NCBI GenBank assembly: GCA_013399115.1
Contig: VXAA01003842.1
Span: 8,716 to 72,715 of the forward strand
Direction: 5' to 3'
Source: Anseranas semipalmata
Lineage: Eukaryota; Chordata; Aves; Anseriformes; Anseranatidae
Length of the DNA: 64,000 nt
A model generated the notes under the pieces. That model was not told the origin of the DNA. It saw only the letters and a program-made list of their open reading frames with translations, and searched no databases. The position numbers and the translations under genes are program-made. Below are positions 58,896 through 64,000 of this stretch, in pieces (the stretch's first letter is position 1; each line of letters starts with the position of its first letter).

Positions 58896-59454
58896 TCCTG
58901 GTTTTATTCAGCTCAGTAATGGTGACAGAAGGAAGACAGAAGGATTATTTCTATAAAACATTTTCAGTATTTTTTCAGCAGTTGTTACTAGGATTTGAGT
59001 AACAGTCTGGGGTCCTGTTAAACTCCCTCTAAGAATAGATGGGATCAAAACACTGAAAATTTGATTCTTTCTTAATATTTGGTGACACCCCATAAATATT
59101 TGAAGTCCATCATTAATAGTTTTCACCAGACCACACAGCAAGCTGGGAATTCCAGCACTGCCACGCTTCCGAGCTCTGGGTGAGGTTTCACCAGCCACCT
59201 GAAATAAGGACACCTAGATGCAGAGCTGCTGCAAGCCAGGTTTTCCCTGGAAGCATGTAACCCACTATCATTCATCTTGGGCATCTCATGATGCTCAGGG
59301 AGGCTACAGCTCATGTTAACATACACAGGCTGGACGTACATTGGTAGAGGTACCCCGAGGGCAGAGCCACAGGTGAACTGTACAGGGGCAATGAACATCA
59401 CCACATGTGATGGGTGGAAGGTGGGCAGGAAGATGCTCTGTAGATACTGATCCA

Positions 59455-59525
59455 GAAACCTGCTTTGGTACCTGGCAATGCCACTGGTCTCCTATGTGAT
59501 CTTGGGGATGTCACTGCCTAACTAG
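59455..59525 (-). repeat. MIR-like (CORE-SINE) remnant
   Basis: 'CCTATGTGATCTTGGGGATG' followed by 'TCACTGCCTAACTAGG' resembles the reverse complement of the MIR tail, 'tgtgaccttgggcaagtcacttaacc'. Confidence 0.45.
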
Positions 59526-60220
59526 GAGCCCACAACTAGTCGACTCAGGCTGTACCAGCTCTAGAGAAAAAAATCCAGGACAAGTGTTCCCACGGGGCTT
59601 TCTAGTCATGTCCCAGGTCCATGAGGATCATCAGTAAGCACACCTTGCTCATGCCTGGGTACAGCTGATTTGTATATCTGAGAGTTAGTGCATATTTAAC
59701 CTTTCTCTCCATTCTATGGAGAACTGGAGACATTTCATGCAGTTACCAGCCTGGTAGGTGCTTCTGAAAGGATGGAGCCAAGCAATATGCTATGCTCAGA
59801 GATCTTTGGGTGGGATTTAAACTCTTTCATTGTGGTTGTATGTGTCAGTACAGGTCCTGAGACAGGTCCAGCAGGGTTGGAGATAGTATCGGCTTTCACA
59901 GAAAATACTGACACTCTTGCTGTGTCATTTTTACAGCAAAGTCTGGGGTGCAGTCTAGCCTGCAGCAAGAATACCCATAGCTCAGACCCCGGTATTAGGC
60001 CCAACAGGGTGCATGTGCCCATTACCGAGTACAAGTGATGGCATCCAAAAGGTGCTGTTTTTTTTTTCTCCTCAGATTTCATTATTGTCAATTCCTGATT
60101 TAAAACTTGGGCTCAGTCCCTGCTGTTCTAAGAACTTTTGTCCATTGAGAGGCTATCGTTAAATAAATCAGCATCTCATCTACACCATAACTACAATCAA
60201 TGCCAACATCTACCTCATAA

Positions 60221-60249
60221 GGGTGGGGATGGGGGGAAGGGGAGAAGGG
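60221..60249 (+). other. G-quadruplex motif
   Basis: G-runs at 60221-60223, 60225-60228, 60231-60236, 60239-60242 and 60247-60249 are separated by loops of 1 to 4 bases, in otherwise CpG-poor AT-rich DNA. Confidence 0.65.
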
Positions 60250-60259
60250 AAAAAAAGTA

Positions 60260-63120
60260 ATCGGTTGAATTCTTGGTATCAAGCCTGAGTGCTCTCATAG
60301 AAAGCGATTTGTTCATCACAAAAATTGAATTCACACCATTTCCCTGATCCGAGAAGACAGATGACATCAGACCCTTGGCAGGAGGTGCCTTAGAGAAGAC
60401 TCTAATCCATGTACTGACAGGAATATTTGCTGGAGCTGTTGCTCATGCTCTGTGACCAAGGCTTGATCATGGTTTGAATATAGACCTTGTCCCGGTTGAC
60501 AGCAAAAATGCTTTGTGGCAACTGACAAATGAGGTGGTACTCTATAGATTTAAGTGTGATTGTGATATACAACATCAGCCTAAGAGCCTAAAGAGTATAG
60601 GGGATAAGGGTTGACACAAAGTCTAGTTGGGCTCCAAACAGCAGCATGTGCTACATACTTTCAAGATTGCTGTATCTTCATCTCTGTCTATAGGGAAAAA
60701 TAAATGGACATGTTGGATCAGATCTGCACGTTCCCTGTTGTATTTTATCACTGCTTTACAGGCCTGCAATTCACAAGTGAATAGATAAGCCTAATATAAA
60801 GTGGTTATCTAGAAGAAAAATACTGGATTCTTTAACGCATTGAGCACAGTGAAGGATTCATTTCCAAGAGCTCAAGGTTAGATCTAATGGGCTTTATCCT
60901 CTTTTGTTCAGAGTCCCTTGCAGCTGCCAGTATTTAAACCAGAATAGTCTCCAGCTTAGAGGCAGCTGAGCAATCAAAAGTAGCTGTTTTACAGGGAATA
61001 GGCTAGACAAGTCTGTTGCTTCGGTCACACAGAAGCTTTGAGAAAGTTTAACTCAGGTCTTAGGTATGAAGGTCCTGTCCCCTTCAGTGGTAATGGGATA
61101 AGATGCATTTTGTTTATGAAGGTCTAGTGCGGTCAGCAGGATTCAAACTGGAGTAGAAAAGGGAAAGTTACATCTCAATTCCCAAGGAGAAGCTTTAGCA
61201 GCAGGAGTCAGGGCACTGGTTTGCACTCTGCAGTCTTCAGGACTGCACAGGAGTGATCAAGACCAACTTTTATTCATAAAACAATTCAGGATGAATTAGA
61301 CAAGCTAATAGCATAAGCACCCCCCTTGGTGGTGGTGGAGTAAAGAGAAAAGGCAGCAATGAAATGTGGCAGCTCTGTAAAATGTTGGCCAGGCTGGATG
61401 TTGCTCCAGGTCATCCTCTGTATCTGTACTAGAAGCTGAAGATGTTCAGACCAGTAAGGCACATCTTTGAAGTCACCTTTCAAACCAACATTGCCACATC
61501 AACATCCTGATGTGGAATTCATCCTGTACCCATGTTAGCAGACCCCAGTAAGGCCTTGAGCAGGTCCAGGTAACCATATTTGCTGTGGAAGTCACCCTAT
61601 ACCCAGAACAAAGATTTAGCATGCTCTTCACCATCAAGGGGTTGGATGTGAGCCACAAGAGCTCAAAGGAGTAAAAACCAACCTGAGGTTGCCCCACACA
61701 GGAGATAGCTGACATTCAACTGGCTCCATTAGGGCCTTCCATAAGGTGCTTGGTCCTGGCAACAGTAGCATGGACACAAGGGAACCCTCACTGACTCTGC
61801 CAGTCATGCAGCTTTTTGAAAATCCACTCAGGGAACAGGACTGATTTTATTCATTAATTCACACAACATTTTCATAAGTAAAATTATTCACAAAACAGCT
61901 TCCTTTGCCTCTTATTGCTACAGTTAGAGACAATTCTTGAAAAGCAAAGACTGAAAAGCATACTCTGCTTATTCAGAAAGCCAGGACTTGGAATTAGGAT
62001 GGAACTAGGGAATTTAGCAGGACAACAACGAAAAAGCATGACTGTTTTCCAAGAACCAGTGTAGTCTTTTCCATGGTGCAGACAGGGAAAAAAACAAATG
62101 TCATCTGCCACCTCTGGAGATGGACAGAAGCACCTGATCTTACTCTTTAAACAGGTAAAACACTGCCTTCAATGGTATTACTGCCAGCTTTTCCTGTTGG
62201 AAATTAGTGGAATGACCATTTAATTACTACAGCAGTCCAATGATTTGGCCTCATCTCACCAGACCTCTGCCATGGCAATGGCCAATTTTCTATTGAGGAT
62301 GAAAATTGGTAACCATTTCAGATTCCTTTTGAAAAAGTTAGAGAATTATCTATGGTTCGCTCAGCAGAAGCATGGAAAGCAAGGGAAGAGCAGCAGAAAT
62401 GTAGGCAGCCTCTCTCCAGCTCTGAACTCCTCAAGCCCGGATTTCAGTCCTGGCAGCCAGCAAGACTGCAGGCTCCAGTCCCAAGCCAGAAGATGACTCC
62501 TTGTGCCCATGTACGCAGCTCAATCCAGAGCAATGCTGTTAGTGTGACTCAGCTGAGTGTGTTTGAGAGAAGGTCAGGAATGGATCTGAAAAGGAGACCT
62601 GGCTGGTAGCCACCGGCCTTAAAAGCAGAAAGCACATCTCCACTCTTGCCTAGATTCTCAATCAGCAATTGGCAGTACAAGCTTTTCCTGATCACACAGC
62701 AGCTCAGAGGGCTGTGAGGATAACAGGATGAGAAAGCTAAACAAGTTCTGCTTTATCAAGGCATTGATGGCAACGTTACCTCCAGGGTACTTGAGCACCC
62801 ACAAGGACTGCCTCCCCTCAAGTTTCTGCAGATGTCAGGAAGGTCTTGCCTTCAGCCTGGTGTGCCCACTTGTACCCGACACCTCCCCACCTAAGCCCCC
62901 ATGATCTGCAGCTGCTCTGCATCTCCTGCACTTCTGAGCTGGAGTTTGTCCAATGCAGCCAGACTGATTAACCCAAGGTAAAGAGCTGCCATGCTACTGG
63001 TGCTTCCTATACCCTGTACTCTTCCTTAAAACACTTCCTCCATCTTTCTGCACACCTTGTGCATTTGGCTTCAGTCCAGGAGAATGAGAAGGAAGTAACT
63101 AAAAGAACACAAGCAAAACT
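60260..63120. other. Non-coding block, CpG-poor
   Basis: No credible gene. A 27-base imperfect direct repeat lies at 61508-61534 and 61581-61607. Frames at 61473-61715 (-) and 62245-62609 (+) are short and domainless. Confidence 0.4.
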
Positions 63121-63134
63121 TCCACTCAAGCAGT

Positions 63135-63220
63135 GGGGCATGCAAGTAATTTGTCCAGTTTCTCACAGCTTCCAAAACAGAGAGGCACAGGCCTGGAGTG
63201 TGCCAGTAGTTAAACCTTTC
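63135..63220 (+). repeat. Possible MIR-like fragment
   Basis: 'CAAGTAATTTGTCCAG' followed by 'CTCACAGCTTCC' and 'AGAGAGGCACAGG' loosely follows the MIR block 'aagtaacttgcccaaggtcacacagc'. Weak. Confidence 0.25.
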
Positions 63221-63594
63221 TCAGTATCCTCCACAGCTGTGCCTTGGACTTGAATTGCTCTGGAAGTGCACTACATGTGGACATGCTTAAAAAAGATGCT
63301 GAGATTAGGAAAACATTATTCCACTACAGGAATAACACATTTCAGCTGCCTTTGCTGCTGCTCAACCTGAAAAATCTTTTCCAGCAGAGAAAGGACTTTG
63401 TGGGGAAATAAAGTGACACACACTAGCAGAAACTCCAGGATTGGGGGTCTGGATTAAGACATGAAGGTGCAGAATAACATTTTTCAAACCAAGTGTTCAC
63501 CAGGCTGTGCTGTTCCTCCTAGGGTTCAGTGACTGCAAGAGGAACAAGCTGAAACCACAACTCTTTCACAGGTTGCACTGGTTTCCACATGTAG

Positions 63595-63655
63595 CCATAG
63601 AATCATAGAATATCTCAAGTTGGAAGGGACCCATAAGGATCATCGAGTCCAACTC
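63595..63655 (-). mobile_element. CR1 LINE 3' end (avian)
   Basis: 'ATAGAATCATAGAATATC' then 'AAGTTGGAAGGGACCC', 'TAAGGATCATCGAGTCCAAC' is the reverse complement of the CR1 3' terminus with its tandem 8-base end. It is the diagnostic avian/sauropsid repeat and the least diverged copy here, hence the youngest. It is strongly 5'-truncated, so the sequence right of about 63655 is not recognisably CR1. Confidence 0.92.
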
Positions 63656-64000
63656 CCATCTCATGTATGATGAGAAATGGTTAAAAGCTCCACCTGGTAC
63701 TGCTACAAAACAAGGACATGTTGTGCTCAGTAACAGGCAGGGCTGGTAGCACCCCCACAGCTTGACATAACTCCTTTCCCAGGAGCATCCTGATCCTAGG
63801 GACTTGTGGTGATGGCCAGAAGCCTACATGAACAGCTCTAGTGGTAGCAACCAGCCTTTCCAGACAGTCCTCAGGCCAAAGCCAAGATGAGCTGAGAGGT
63901 GGATACACATGGTCAATAACTTACACAGCATATGTGCTTCTCTAATGGGACAGGAACCATGCAAGACTTGCATTTGCCTCTGCCAGAAACTGTTGCCCAT

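Noticed and set aside
62690..62750. MIR-like 'CAGAGGGCTGTGAGGATAAC'
   Set aside because: The following sequence does not continue as MIR in either orientation.
1..64000. tRNA, rRNA, snRNA, known microRNA, CRISPR, operon or phage-type system
   Set aside because: No B-box, no conserved hairpin I recognise and no regular spaced repeats; the eukaryotic context makes prokaryotic systems implausible.

Overview
The window reads as non-coding DNA from a vertebrate nuclear genome, most likely a bird. The clearest sign is the tail of a CR1 retrotransposon near the right end (63595-63655, antisense, with the doubled 'ATAGAATC'-type end). It is joined by more decayed CR1/L3-like, MIR-like and palindromic MITE-like remnants of the kind found in sauropsid genomes. 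There are no operons, ribosome-binding sites, CRISPR arrays, insertion sequences, tRNAs or rRNAs. An assembly gap of 490 N lies at 17636-18125 and a single N at 2590.

I found no protein-coding gene that I can name. The open frames are short, overlap in several frames on both strands, and carry no domain I recognise. The only exceptions are a decayed CR1-like ORF1 fragment on the minus strand (about 23301-23618) and three stretches bounded by good splice-site consensus (8195-8365, 9733-9891, 24239-24310). These three could be cryptic or unannotated exons, but such coincidences are expected in 64 kb.

Layout: roughly 1-22.6 kb is relatively GC-rich, with CpG-dense islets at about 1380-1640, 11593-11795, 15950-16100, 17380-17560 (beside the gap), 19060-19160 and 20461-20640. 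Between the islets lie AT-richer segments with homeodomain, SOX, POU or AP-1-like motifs, which look like candidate regulatory elements. From about 22.6 kb to the end CpG is scarce, the sequence is AT-richer, and most recognisable features are old repeats, simple repeats and further candidate regulatory segments (for example 25960-26130, 28540-28760, 36490-36760, 36990-37500, 37780-38040, 47820-47950, 58120-58260).

The overall picture is an intergenic region or very long intron, possibly a regulatory landscape. I cannot tell from sequence alone which gene it serves. Nothing supports a previously undescribed system. The items most worth checking are the candidate exon at 8195-8365, the G-quadruplex/Z-DNA pair at 1397-1595, the CpG islets, and the homeodomain, SOX and AP-1 motif clusters. 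All regulatory calls are motif-based inference and would need cross-species alignment.
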